Shown here piece by piece: positions 16,161-24,648 of a stretch of DNA of 34,942 nucleotides (the stretch's first letter is position 1; each line of letters starts with the position of its first letter). Position numbers and translations under genes: made by a program. Below the pieces are notes generated by a model. The model did no database searches. It was given only the letters and a program-made list of their open reading frames with translations, and was not told the origin of the DNA. Source of the DNA: Chitinophaga pinensis. Lineage in GTDB: Bacteria > Bacteroidota > Bacteroidia > Chitinophagales > LD1. The stretch lies in contig CAMBIM010000008.1 in NCBI GenBank assembly GCA_945867505.1, positions 1 to 34,942 on the forward strand, given 5' to 3'.

Positions 16161-16188
16161 AGTCCACCCCGAAATTTCGAGACGGACT
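16161..16188. terminator. Weak bidirectional hairpin between convergent genes
   Basis: AGTCC ... GGACT bracket a central palindrome CGAAATTTCG, with interior mismatches. It fills the 57-bp space between the convergent BCCP and ECF sigma genes, where a shared terminator is expected. An A-run precedes it on the plus strand (T-run for the minus-strand gene). Confidence 0.45.
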
Positions 16189-16211
16189 ACCAACAACATA
16201 AGTTTAGTGGT

Positions 16212-16793
16212 TTATCTAACCGCTACTTGATTTTCTTCCATCAACTTACGCAGGTTAATCAGCGCGTAGCGCATTCTTCCTAGGCAAGTATTCATTGGAG
16301 ATTTAGTGTAATCTGAAACTTCTTTAAAACTGAAATTGAAGAAGTGACGAAGTATCACTACCTCTTTTTGCTCTTCGGGCAGTTGTTCAATCAACTCTTT
16401 CAGTTTAGTTTCAAATTTTTGAAGATGAACATGCTCCTCCAACGGAGTTTCCTCAAACTTCATGTATTTGAAAATATCATCGCCTTCGCTGGTAACAATT
16501 CCCGGAGTGCGTTTCAGCTTACGGAAATGGTCAATGCACAAATTGTAAGCAATACGCGCGACCCAAGGGGCAAATTTGCCTTCCTCGTTATACTTGCCTC
16601 TGCGCAAGTAGTCAATGGCTTTAATGTAAGTCTCCTGAAAAATGTCTTCAGCGAGAAATTCATCCTTTACCATTAAGTAGATGGATGTGTAAATCTTGTC
16701 CTTGTGACGGATTATTAATCTTTCAAGGGCAAGTTCGTTGCCTGCGAGGTATTGGTCTACCAATTCCTGATCGCTCATTAGTTGAGTGCGCAT
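16212..16793 (-). CDS. RNA polymerase sigma factor, ECF subfamily
   Basis: 193-aa extracytoplasmic-function sigma factor. Region 2 spans about 20-93, with LAEDIFQETYIKAIDYL (48-63) and the -10-melting/recognition part APWVARIAYNLCIDHFRK (75-92). Region 4 spans about 133-185: LPEEQKEVVILRHFFNFSFKEVS then SPMNTCLGRMRYALINLRK, the recognition helix-turn-helix. No region 1 or 3 is present, as expected. No anti-sigma gene is adjacent: the downstream gene converges and the upstream gene (uvrA) diverges, so control may be transcriptional or by an unlinked partner. The target stimulus is unknown. Confidence 0.95.
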   Translation of the reverse strand: MRTQLMSDQELVDQYLAGNELALERLIIRHKDKIYTSIYLMVKDEFLAEDIFQETYIKAIDYLRRGKYNEEGKFAPWVARIAYNLCIDHFRKLKRTPGIVTSEGDDIFKYMKFEETPLEEHVHLQKFETKLKELIEQLPEEQKEVVILRHFFNFSFKEVSDYTKSPMNTCLGRMRYALINLRKLMEENQVAVR

Positions 16794-17121
16794 ATGGTTA
16801 CGTTTTGAGTGAATAAAAAACGTAGAGGTGGCTTATAGGCTAACTATTTAAAATTTTAGATTTTGGATTTTAGATTGACCTGCAAAAAGAAAATTCAATC
16901 GTTTGTCTGAATCTTTAAATTGGTTAATAAATAATTTATAAAACTGAACGATGATTGTATTGTTGCCTATTGCAGTAACATTGCGTTTGCAGCAGAAAAA
17001 AACAATTTACAACCTAAAGTAGAGGAGAGTTCGATACTTAAAATTTACTTGAATAAAAAGCCCTAAAAATTAACTTTGCAAATCTTAGAAAATATGAGGT
17101 AGAATTAGATTGCTATAGGAC
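16794..17121. other. Divergent intergenic region between sigma factor and uvrA
   Basis: About 330 bp. Next to the sigma-factor start, 16854-16876 holds a short A/T direct repeat (GATTTTGGATTTTAGATT pattern). The right half holds the uvrA promoter. Elsewhere I see no RNA gene and no ORF of worth. Confidence 0.5.
17049..17078 (+). promoter_or_regulatory. Predicted uvrA promoter
   Basis: TTG (17049-17051), 19 bp, then TAACTTTG (17071-17078): a full match to the Bacteroidetes consensus TTG-N19-21-TAnnTTTG. Transcription would start near 17085, about 40-75 nt before the possible TTG starts of uvrA. I see no LexA-type box next to it that I could defend. Confidence 0.7.
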
Positions 17122-19956
17122 TTGTTTTTGATTTATGTTACCGAAGATAAACTAATAAAATTGAAATTACCAAATAAATTTTCTGCCAGCGAAAAAAAAA
17201 TCTTTATCAAAGGCGCGCGCGTTCATAATTTGAAGAACGTAGATGTTGAATTGCCGAAGAACAAATTTATTGTTATTACCGGTGTTTCCGGCTCGGGCAA
17301 ATCATCGCTTACCATTGATACACTTTATGCCGAAGGACAAAGAAGATATGTTGAATCGCTTTCTTCTTATGCCCGACAGTTCCTCAATCGTATGGACAAA
17401 CCCGATGTAGATTATATCAAAGGATTGTGTCCGGCTATTGCTATTGAACAAAAAGTATCTACACGAACCACACGTTCAACCGTTGGATCGCTTACCGAGA
17501 TATACGATTATCTACGCCTTTTGTTCGCGCGCGTGGGTAAAACCTATTCGCCTAAAACGGGAGAATTGGTTACTAAGCATGAAGTAATGGACGTAGTGAA
17601 CTTTATTTTCAAGCAGAACGAGAGCGATAAAATCTTCATTTTCTTTGAAGATAAAGTGCGCGAGAAGTTTGCGGACGATTTGAAACTTCTTCTACAAAAA
17701 GGATTTACCAGAATAAAATTTGGTGATGAAATAGCAAAGATTGAAGAGTTGTTAGAGAATAAAGAGGCGTTGAAGAAGAAGCAAACTTCTATAAAAATAC
17801 TGGTAGATAGATTGGTGGTAAAACACGATGATGAAGATTTGAAATCACGCGCAGCAGATTCAGTTCAAACTGCTTTTAGCGAAGGGCATGGTGATTGTAT
17901 AATTGAATTTGGCGAAGGGAAAGCGAAATCGTTCTCCAATAAATTTGAAGCCGATGGCATTTCGTTTGAAGAACCGAATCCGAATTTCTTCAACTTCAAT
18001 AATCCTTATGGGGCTTGTAAAACCTGCGAAGGTTTTGGAACAGTAATGGGTATTGATGAAGATTTGATTGTTCCCGATAAGGAATTGTCGATTTACGAAG
18101 GTGCAATTTCTCCTTGGAAGGGTGATAAGATGAGCGAGTGGGCAGAGCCGTTGATTAAAAAAGGCGTGTTGTTCGATTTCCCAATTCATCGGTCATATAA
18201 AGACCTGGATGAAGAACACAAACAACTGCTTTGGAACGGCAACGAGTATTTTAAAGGCTTGCACGATTTCTTCCGTTACTTAGAAACACAGAGCTATAAA
18301 ATTCAATACCGCGTAATGCTTTCGCGCTTTCGCGGTAAAACAACTTGTCCCGATTGCAAAGGTTCGCGCATTCGCAAAGACTCGCAGTATGTGAAAATTC
18401 AGGGGATGAATATTTCTGAATTAACTTTGCTGCCTATTAAAGAGATGCACAAGTTCTTTAAAGATTTATCGCTCACCGAATCTGAGAACATTATTGCCAA
18501 ACGAATTTTGCTGGAAGTAAAGAGCCGTCTGCAAACTATGATGGACGTGGGCTTGGGTTATCTTACCCTCAATCGTTTATCGAATACACTTTCGGGTGGT
18601 GAAACACAACGTATAAACTTGACGCGCTCTATCGGGAGTAACCTCACTTCTTCGCTTTATATTTTAGACGAACCGAGTATCGGTTTGCACCAACGCGATA
18701 CAGAGCGCTTGATAACAGTGCTAAAAAATTTGCGCGATTTAGGTAACACGGTGGTGATAGTGGAACACGATGAAGACATTATGAAAACCAGCGACCATAT
18801 TGTTGATATGGGGCCTGAAGCCGGAATTTTTGGAGGGGAAGTATTATATAACGGCAGCCCGAAAGATATGCTGAAAGCAAAGACCCTAACCGCTAAATAT
18901 TTGAATGGCGATTTGGAAATTGCTTATACTGTTAACAGAAGAAAGCCATCTAATTGGATTGAGATAATTGGGGCCACGCAACATAACTTGAAAAACATCA
19001 GCGCTAAGTTTCCGCTTGGTGCGTTAACGGTGGTAAGCGGTGTAAGCGGCTCGGGCAAAACTACTTTGATAAAGAAAATTCTTTACCCTGCCTTAATGCG
19101 CATGTTTGATGGTGCGGGTGAGAAGCCCGGAACTTTCCGAGAGATGAAAGGCGATATGCAACGAATTACTGCTGTAGAAATGATTGACCAAAATCCGTTG
19201 GGAAGAAGTTCGCGCTCTAATCCGGTAACCTATGTAAAGGCGTATGATGGTATTCGCGATTTATATGCGCGTATGCAGCTTTCAAAACTCCGGGGTTATC
19301 AACCAAAAGATTTTTCCTTTAACGTAGAGGGCGGCAGATGCGAAACCTGCAAGGGTGAAGGCGAAGTAGTGGTGGAAATGCAATTCCTTGCCGATGTGCA
19401 TTTGAAATGTGAAATCTGCAATGGAAAAAAGTTTAAAGAAGAAGTTCTTGAAGTTCAATACAAAGGCAAGAATATTTATGAAATTCTTGAACTGAGTGTA
19501 GACGAAGCAGTCGAGTTTTTTCAAGAAGACAGAGACATAACCTCCAGACTTCTCCCTTTGCAGAAGGTTGGTTTGGGTTATGTAAAGTTGGGTCAATCCA
19601 GTTCAACATTAAGCGGTGGTGAAGCACAGCGGGTTAAGCTGGCTTCGTTCTTAAATAAAGGCGCAGCACCAAATCCAATCCTTTTCATTTTCGATGAACC
19701 TACTACCGGTTTGCACTTTCACGACATCAATAAGCTCATGTCAAGTTTCAATCAATTGATAGAAGCGGGACACTCTGTAATTGTAATTGAGCATAACATG
19801 GATGTGATAAAATGTGCCGATTGGCTGATTGATTTAGGCCCTGAAGGGGGCGATGAGGGCGGGCAACTTGTCTACCAGGGTATACCCGAGGGAATCATTG
19901 GTGTAAAAACTTCGTATACAGCTAAGTATTTGCAACCTAAATTGCACTTGAATTAA
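17122..19956 (+). CDS. uvrA: Excinuclease ABC subunit A (UvrA)
   Basis: DNA damage-recognition ATPase of nucleotide-excision repair; 944 aa, normal length. First Walker A is GVSGSGKS (54-61), followed by RRYVESLSSYARQFL; ABC signatures are LSGGETQRI and LSGGEAQRV, with D-loops LDEPSIGLHQRD and FDEPTTGLHFHD; second Walker A is GVSGSGKTT. The UvrB-binding region (about 130-260) is present, so this is not the shorter UvrA2. Zinc residues: CETCKGEGE ... CEICNGKKF and CPDCKGSRI are kept, but the first CxxC of the insertion-domain finger is missing (KFEADGISFEEP precedes CKTCEGFG). No ATG fits the frame; start is a TTG at 17122 or, as likely, at 17161 (LKLPNKF). Confidence 0.96.
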   Translation: MFLIYVTEDKLIKLKLPNKFSASEKKIFIKGARVHNLKNVDVELPKNKFIVITGVSGSGKSSLTIDTLYAEGQRRYVESLSSYARQFLNRMDKPDVDYIKGLCPAIAIEQKVSTRTTRSTVGSLTEIYDYLRLLFARVGKTYSPKTGELVTKHEVMDVVNFIFKQNESDKIFIFFEDKVREKFADDLKLLLQKGFTRIKFGDEIAKIEELLENKEALKKKQTSIKILVDRLVVKHDDEDLKSRAADSVQTAFSEGHGDCIIEFGEGKAKSFSNKFEADGISFEEPNPNFFNFNNPYGACKTCEGFGTVMGIDEDLIVPDKELSIYEGAISPWKGDKMSEWAEPLIKKGVLFDFPIHRSYKDLDEEHKQLLWNGNEYFKGLHDFFRYLETQSYKIQYRVMLSRFRGKTTCPDCKGSRIRKDSQYVKIQGMNISELTLLPIKEMHKFFKDLSLTESENIIAKRILLEVKSRLQTMMDVGLGYLTLNRLSNTLSGGETQRINLTRSIGSNLTSSLYILDEPSIGLHQRDTERLITVLKNLRDLGNTVVIVEHDEDIMKTSDHIVDMGPEAGIFGGEVLYNGSPKDMLKAKTLTAKYLNGDLEIAYTVNRRKPSNWIEIIGATQHNLKNISAKFPLGALTVVSGVSGSGKTTLIKKILYPALMRMFDGAGEKPGTFREMKGDMQRITAVEMIDQNPLGRSSRSNPVTYVKAYDGIRDLYARMQLSKLRGYQPKDFSFNVEGGRCETCKGEGEVVVEMQFLADVHLKCEICNGKKFKEEVLEVQYKGKNIYEILELSVDEAVEFFQEDRDITSRLLPLQKVGLGYVKLGQSSSTLSGGEAQRVKLASFLNKGAAPNPILFIFDEPTTGLHFHDINKLMSSFNQLIEAGHSVIVIEHNMDVIKCADWLIDLGPEGGDEGGQLVYQGIPEGIIGVKTSYTAKYLQPKLHLN

Positions 19957-19986
19957 AATTCAGTGTTACCCAGATTGACATTAACT

Positions 19987-22900
19987 TTGAAGCAGAAAAT
20001 ATTTACGCTGTTATTTATTGCTTTTGCCTGCTCGCAAGCTTTTGCGCAGGATTTTTATGGCTTTGTAAGAAAGGCAGACAGCACTTCCTCGACCATCTAT
20101 CAGGCAACGGTTGAAGTAACCGAAAACTATAAGCCGTTTAAAACCATCAAAACTTATTTTGATGGGGCGTTCAAATTTACTCCGGCTAAGGACCAACTAT
20201 ATACGCTCAAAATTTCTTACAGCGGGTATAAGGACACGGTATACACCATTACTACAGATAAGAAAGGAATACCATCGGCACAAAACGTAACTGTAAAGCT
20301 GAAGAAAGACGGTATGCGGTTAATGGGTATAATTAAAAGCGCTGATCAAGATTTTCCGATAAAGGACGCGACCATTATTTTGAAGAACGTAATGACGCGC
20401 CAGGAAAACAGACTGACCACTGATATTGACGGGCGTTACAATTTTAAAATGGAATACGAAACCAACTATCGTGTTTCTATTGATAAACGTTCCGAAGGAG
20501 TTTTTAATAAATACAAAGACACCACTTTCTACATTTCTACCATTGGTTTTAATCAGCCGCTAGATTACAAGTTGGATATTGTTTTAGATGCGATGCTTTA
20601 TCCCACTACGACAGCGCGCGAAGGATATGATGCAAACAAACCGATTGCTTCTAATGTAAAACCGGTAATTGATGTAACAAAGTCTTCTATTGCTGAAAAG
20701 CAACCATTTGTAGCAGAAGATAAAAAGCTGAAAAGCGTGCAGGATGTAAACGCTAAACTTCAGGCAGAGCTAGAAGAAGCAAAAAAGGAAATTGACGATT
20801 TAAAGAAAAAAGAAGCTGAGCAGAAGAAAGCTACCGCTGGAGGAATTACGGTAAGTAAGAAGCAAAGAGTAAAGGAAGACCCGAATTTAGAAGTAGTAGT
20901 AATTCGCGATGAACCGGTGGCGAATAGAAAAATGGGTGATTCTGTTTTGGCCAACATTGCGAAGCAGAAAGAAGATGCAGAGCAACGCAGGAAATTATTG
21001 GAAGCAGAAATTGCTAAACAGAAAACGGAAGAAGCCAACAGAAGAGCGCAGGATTTAGCAGCACAACAAAAAGCAAAAGAAGATTCTATTGCCGCAGCTA
21101 AAGAAGAAGCCGATATACGCATGGTGGCTTTAGCTATGCAAAAGCAAAAAGAGAAAGATGATTCAATAGCACAAGAAAAAGTAAGACTTGAAAAGCTTGC
21201 ACAGGAAGCCGCTGTAAAAAAACTGCAGGACGATTTATTAGCGAAGACAGCTCAAGAAAAAGCTGCCAACGAACTAGCGCTAAAGAAGGCTAAGGAAGAT
21301 TCTGTTACGCAAGTAAAAACGGAGCAGGCAAGAGAGGCTAAAGAACTTGCGTTAAAGAAAGCCTATCAGGATTCAGTTAGCAAAGCCGTGGCTGCTATAC
21401 ACGCTAGATTTGTTCAGGATTCTGTTGCCCGTACAAAGGCAGAACAGGACAGAGCAGCAAAAGAATTGGCTTCAAGGAAAACTTACGAAGATTCTATCAA
21501 TAGAGTATTTGCAACGGCTAGAGTGCGTGAAAAATTTGTTTTGGATTCGTTAGCTAAAGCAAGTGCAGCACTACAAAAGGCAGCAAAAGAACTGGCACTT
21601 AAAAAGGCAACAGAAGATTCTGTTACCAGAGTTCAGTTTGCCCTACGCACTAAATTTGTTGCCGACTCTATTAGTAAAGTAGCACAGTTGCGCGTAGCCA
21701 AAGAACAAGCAGATAAAAAAGACTTGAGCGATTCATTGGCTAAAGTCCGGTTGGCGGTGCGAAAAAAATTTACCGAAGATTCTATTGCACTTGTAACTGC
21801 ACAAAAAGAAAAAGCAGCTAAAGAATTTGCTGTGCTTAAAGCGTATGAAGATTCTGTAAGCAAAGTAGTTGCCTCTATGCGTGCAAAGGCTGTTCAGGAT
21901 TCTGTATTAAAAGTAAAAGCAGAAGTGGCGGCAAAAGAAAAAGCTAAACAGGATGCTATTGCACAAGCAAAAGCAGAGCAAACGAGAATTGCGAGCGAGG
22001 CGGCATTAAAAAAAGCGTATCAGGATTCTACGGCTAAAGCATTGGCGGACGTTCGAGTTAAGTTTGTAGCAGATTCTATAGCTAGAGCCCAGGCAGAACA
22101 AGCAAAAGTTGAAAAAGAACTTGCAGCACTCAAAGCGTATGAAGATTCAGTAAGCAAAATTGTTGCATTCATGCGTGCAAAATCTGTTCAGGATTCTGTA
22201 TTGAAAGTAAAAGCTGAAGTAGCGGCAAAAGGAAAAGCTAAACAGGATTCTATAGCACAAGCAAAAGCAGAGCAGGCAAGAGTGGCGAGCGAACTGGCAT
22301 TGAAAAAAGCCTACCAAGATTCTACTGCTAAAACATTGGCTGCAGTTCGCTCTAAGTTTGTGGAAGATTCATTGGCAAGAACCCAAGCTGAACAAGCAAG
22401 AGTGGCGAAAGAACTTATTGCGCGCAAAGCGTATGAAGATTCAGTAAGCAAAGTTGTTATTTCTATGCGTGCAAAATCTGTTCTGGATTCTTTAGCAAAA
22501 GCAAAAGCAGAGCAGGCAAGAATTGCCAGCGAATTGGCTTTAAAGAAAGCTTATCAGGATTCTACGGCTAAAACATTGGCTGCTGTTCGTTCTAAGTTTG
22601 TAGCAGATTCTTTAGCCAGAACAAAAGCTGAACAGGATAGAGTTGCTAAAGAATTGGCTTCAAGAAAAACCTACGAAGATTCTATAAACAAAGTACTTGC
22701 TGCTGCCAACGCGCACGAAAAATTACTGGTAGATTCTCTAACCAAAGTAAAAGTGGCTGAACTAAAAGCTGCCAAAGATTTGGCGTTGAAAAACGCGAAA
22801 GAAGATTCGGTGGCAAGAGTTCAGTTAGCGGTGCGCACCAAGTTTATTGCTGATTCTATTAGCACAGCAGCACAGTTGCGCCTGGCCAAAGAGCAAGCCG

Positions 22901-24318
22901 ATAAAAAGGTCTTGAATGATTCTATAACCAAGGTGCAATTGGCAGAGCGCAAAAAATTTACCGAAGATTCTATTGTGCTGGTAAGTGCACAAAAAGCAAA
23001 AGCGGCTAAAGAGTTGGTTGTGCGTAAAGCGTATGAAGATTCGCTGAACAAAGCTGTAGCGGCTGCTCACGCTAAGTTTGTTCGGGATTCAGTCACCAAT
23101 GCAAAAGCTACTGTAGTTGCCCGCCAAAAAGCGCGACAAGATTCCCTGGAGCGCGTAAAGGCAGAACTGGGAAGAGATGCCGCGCTTAAAAAAGCCTATG
23201 AAGATTCGCTGGGTAAGGCAAGTTTGCATACTGAGGCAAAAGAGTTGCAGGAATCGCTGCGCCAGTTGCGGGATGAAAAGGAAAAAATTGCGCGCGAAAT
23301 GGAAGAGCGCGAAAAACTGGAAACCACCAAGGCCATGCAGGATTCTATACTTCGCGCTAAAGCCGAAAGCGAACACAGGGCATTAGTAGAATCGCTAAGT
23401 CGCACAAAAGCGGAATTGCAAAAAGCAGAACAGGAATTACTAGCGCAGAAAAAGAATGAAGAAGCACAGACCTCTGCCCGCCAAAAAACAATGGATGATT
23501 TAAAGGCAGAAAAAGATCGTATAACATGGGAAGTAAACGAGCTAAAGAATAAAGAAGCCGCAGAACAAAAAATTCGCCAGGAAAATCTGCGCAACCAGCA
23601 AGCTAAAGAAGCAGTAGAAAAAATACAAGCGGCAGAAGAGCAACTAAAAGTTGAAGCCCGAATTAAAGAAGAAGCTAAACAAAAAGCCGAAGCGGAAACA
23701 AAAGCTCGTGAAGAAAATATTAGCCAGCAAAAGGCGCAGGAAGCAGCAGCTAAATTAGCTGCAGAACAACTGGCACAAGTCGAAGCAAAAGCAGCGGTAG
23801 AAAAAATAAAAGCAGCAGATGAGCAGGCAAAAGTTAAACAAGATGCAAGGCAAAATGTGGAGGAAAAAGCGGCAGAAAATCAGCAAGCCGATGAACGGAT
23901 AAAAGTAGTGCAGAAACAGGTGGATACTATTACCAATAGCACAGATATAGCCAACACAGAACCCAAAACGGATTTTGGAACCTTACCCGCAGTATTATTT
24001 GACAAGAACGAATATCTATTGAGTGCTACTGCCAAAGCAGAACTAAAATTGGTAGCGCAAAAACTTATAAAAGTGCCGCAGCTTACAGTGAATATTTACG
24101 CTTTTGCTTCGCAGGATGAAAGCAATTCGCGTCAAGTTTCATTACGCAGAAGCGATGCGGTGCTTCGCTTTTTTATAGATAATGGCGTGGCTATTGAGCA
24201 GGTAAAATCTTTCTACTACGGCACTACTGTTTCTCGTAACGGCTGTGTAAACCCCAACTGCCCTGAAGGATTGCAACAGCAAAATCGCTCGGTAGCGTAT
24301 CAGATGGGAATGCATTAA
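19987..24318 (+). CDS. Giant repeat-built exported protein with C-terminal OmpA-like domain
   Basis: About 1,443 aa. I place the start at TTG 19987, giving signal peptide KQKIFTLLFIAFACSQAFA/Q; a GTG at 19963 would add eight residues. Order: two CNA-B/carboxypeptidase-regulatory-like domains (about 20-95 and 105-190), a linker, a first charged helix (about 245-280), then from about 365 to 1120 a Lys/Ala/Glu-rich region with about 35 'DS' dipeptides spaced alternately 16 and 24 residues, a 40-residue (120-bp) repeat. A non-repeated coiled coil (about 1125-1305) precedes an OmpA-like domain (about 1325-1443; QDESNSRQVSLRRSDAVLRF), predicted to hold peptidoglycan. The OmpA-like domain ends with a Cys pair (GCVNPNCPEG). 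Likely periplasmic or outer-membrane anchored; role perhaps structural or motility-linked. It follows uvrA by 30 bp. Confidence 0.85.
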   Translation: MKQKIFTLLFIAFACSQAFAQDFYGFVRKADSTSSTIYQATVEVTENYKPFKTIKTYFDGAFKFTPAKDQLYTLKISYSGYKDTVYTITTDKKGIPSAQNVTVKLKKDGMRLMGIIKSADQDFPIKDATIILKNVMTRQENRLTTDIDGRYNFKMEYETNYRVSIDKRSEGVFNKYKDTTFYISTIGFNQPLDYKLDIVLDAMLYPTTTAREGYDANKPIASNVKPVIDVTKSSIAEKQPFVAEDKKLKSVQDVNAKLQAELEEAKKEIDDLKKKEAEQKKATAGGITVSKKQRVKEDPNLEVVVIRDEPVANRKMGDSVLANIAKQKEDAEQRRKLLEAEIAKQKTEEANRRAQDLAAQQKAKEDSIAAAKEEADIRMVALAMQKQKEKDDSIAQEKVRLEKLAQEAAVKKLQDDLLAKTAQEKAANELALKKAKEDSVTQVKTEQAREAKELALKKAYQDSVSKAVAAIHARFVQDSVARTKAEQDRAAKELASRKTYEDSINRVFATARVREKFVLDSLAKASAALQKAAKELALKKATEDSVTRVQFALRTKFVADSISKVAQLRVAKEQADKKDLSDSLAKVRLAVRKKFTEDSIALVTAQKEKAAKEFAVLKAYEDSVSKVVASMRAKAVQDSVLKVKAEVAAKEKAKQDAIAQAKAEQTRIASEAALKKAYQDSTAKALADVRVKFVADSIARAQAEQAKVEKELAALKAYEDSVSKIVAFMRAKSVQDSVLKVKAEVAAKGKAKQDSIAQAKAEQARVASELALKKAYQDSTAKTLAAVRSKFVEDSLARTQAEQARVAKELIARKAYEDSVSKVVISMRAKSVLDSLAKAKAEQARIASELALKKAYQDSTAKTLAAVRSKFVADSLARTKAEQDRVAKELASRKTYEDSINKVLAAANAHEKLLVDSLTKVKVAELKAAKDLALKNAKEDSVARVQLAVRTKFIADSISTAAQLRLAKEQADKKVLNDSITKVQLAERKKFTEDSIVLVSAQKAKAAKELVVRKAYEDSLNKAVAAAHAKFVRDSVTNAKATVVARQKARQDSLERVKAELGRDAALKKAYEDSLGKASLHTEAKELQESLRQLRDEKEKIAREMEEREKLETTKAMQDSILRAKAESEHRALVESLSRTKAELQKAEQELLAQKKNEEAQTSARQKTMDDLKAEKDRITWEVNELKNKEAAEQKIRQENLRNQQAKEAVEKIQAAEEQLKVEARIKEEAKQKAEAETKAREENISQQKAQEAAAKLAAEQLAQVEAKAAVEKIKAADEQAKVKQDARQNVEEKAAENQQADERIKVVQKQVDTITNSTDIANTEPKTDFGTLPAVLFDKNEYLLSATAKAELKLVAQKLIKVPQLTVNIYAFASQDESNSRQVSLRRSDAVLRFFIDNGVAIEQVKSFYYGTTVSRNGCVNPNCPEGLQQQNRSVAYQMGMH
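21085..23350 (+). repeat. 120-bp (40-aa) tandem repeat array inside the giant gene
   Basis: In-frame diverged repeats, each with the pattern (E/Q)DS-N14-(x)DS-N22. The best-preserved neighbours are around 22261-22380 and 22501-22620, where units 240 bp apart agree at most bases (for example GCAAAAGCAGAGCAGGCAAG in both). A second level of duplication relates about 21433-21900 to about 22621-23090, offset about 1,188 bp. Confidence 0.85.
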
Positions 24319-24648
24319 TTACCATCTTTTCCTTTGTACAGCCCTCCTAAAACAGGATGGGAAAGTGAAGTCTTTCAAATTTGAGACGAAATATCTTTTG
24401 ATAAATTCTCCTTCTGTTTTAAGTGGAGATAACAAAGGGCATAGGTTGTAGTTAACCTAACCTGTATAAATCCACCATTGATTTCTGTATTAACTTCCAC
24501 CAACTTACTTTGACAAAACACTTACGCATTGTACAATAGTGTTTGTGTGCCAGACAGTAATTCCGGGTTTTCACCCCATCGGGGGATTCCATTCCACTCA
24601 TCATCTTGCATCTTTGCATCATCAAATCACAAACAAAAACAAACTAAC
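24319..24648 (+). other. Intergenic region and structured leader of the Asn/Gln-rich protein gene
   Basis: 330 bp without a supported gene. TTACTTTG at 24505-24512 could be a -7 box. It is followed by an imperfect hairpin at 24516-24544 (AAACACT ... AGTGTTT around ATTGTACAAT) and a small GC hairpin CCCCATCGGGG at 24574-24584. A second possible -7 box, CATCTTTG, lies close to 24610. The ORF frame stays open back to 24529, but the residues encoded there have no signal-peptide or family character, so I treat it as leader. Confidence 0.45.

Noticed and set aside
16854-16876. A/T direct repeat near the sigma-factor start as a regulatory site
   Set aside because: Simple low-complexity sequence of a kind common in AT-rich intergenic DNA; no symmetry or second copy that would support a binding site.
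19982-19989. TAACTTTG as a promoter for the giant gene
   Set aside because: It overlaps the only start codon that gives a signal peptide and has no TTG at the right distance; probably coincidence, so I did not list it as a promoter.
21085-23350. Regular repeats with 120-bp spacing that could suggest a CRISPR-like array
   Set aside because: The repeats are in frame, diverged, without unique spacers, and encode a continuous charged helix; they are protein repeats.
23196-23594. Ser/Phe-rich antisense frame in the giant gene
   Set aside because: It is the mirror of a Lys/Glu/Ala-rich repeat region, which produces long Ser/Phe/Leu frames by codon composition.
24529-24648. Longer N-terminus of the Asn/Gln-rich protein
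   Set aside because: The added residues would bury the export signal behind 40 residues, and the region looks like a structured leader.
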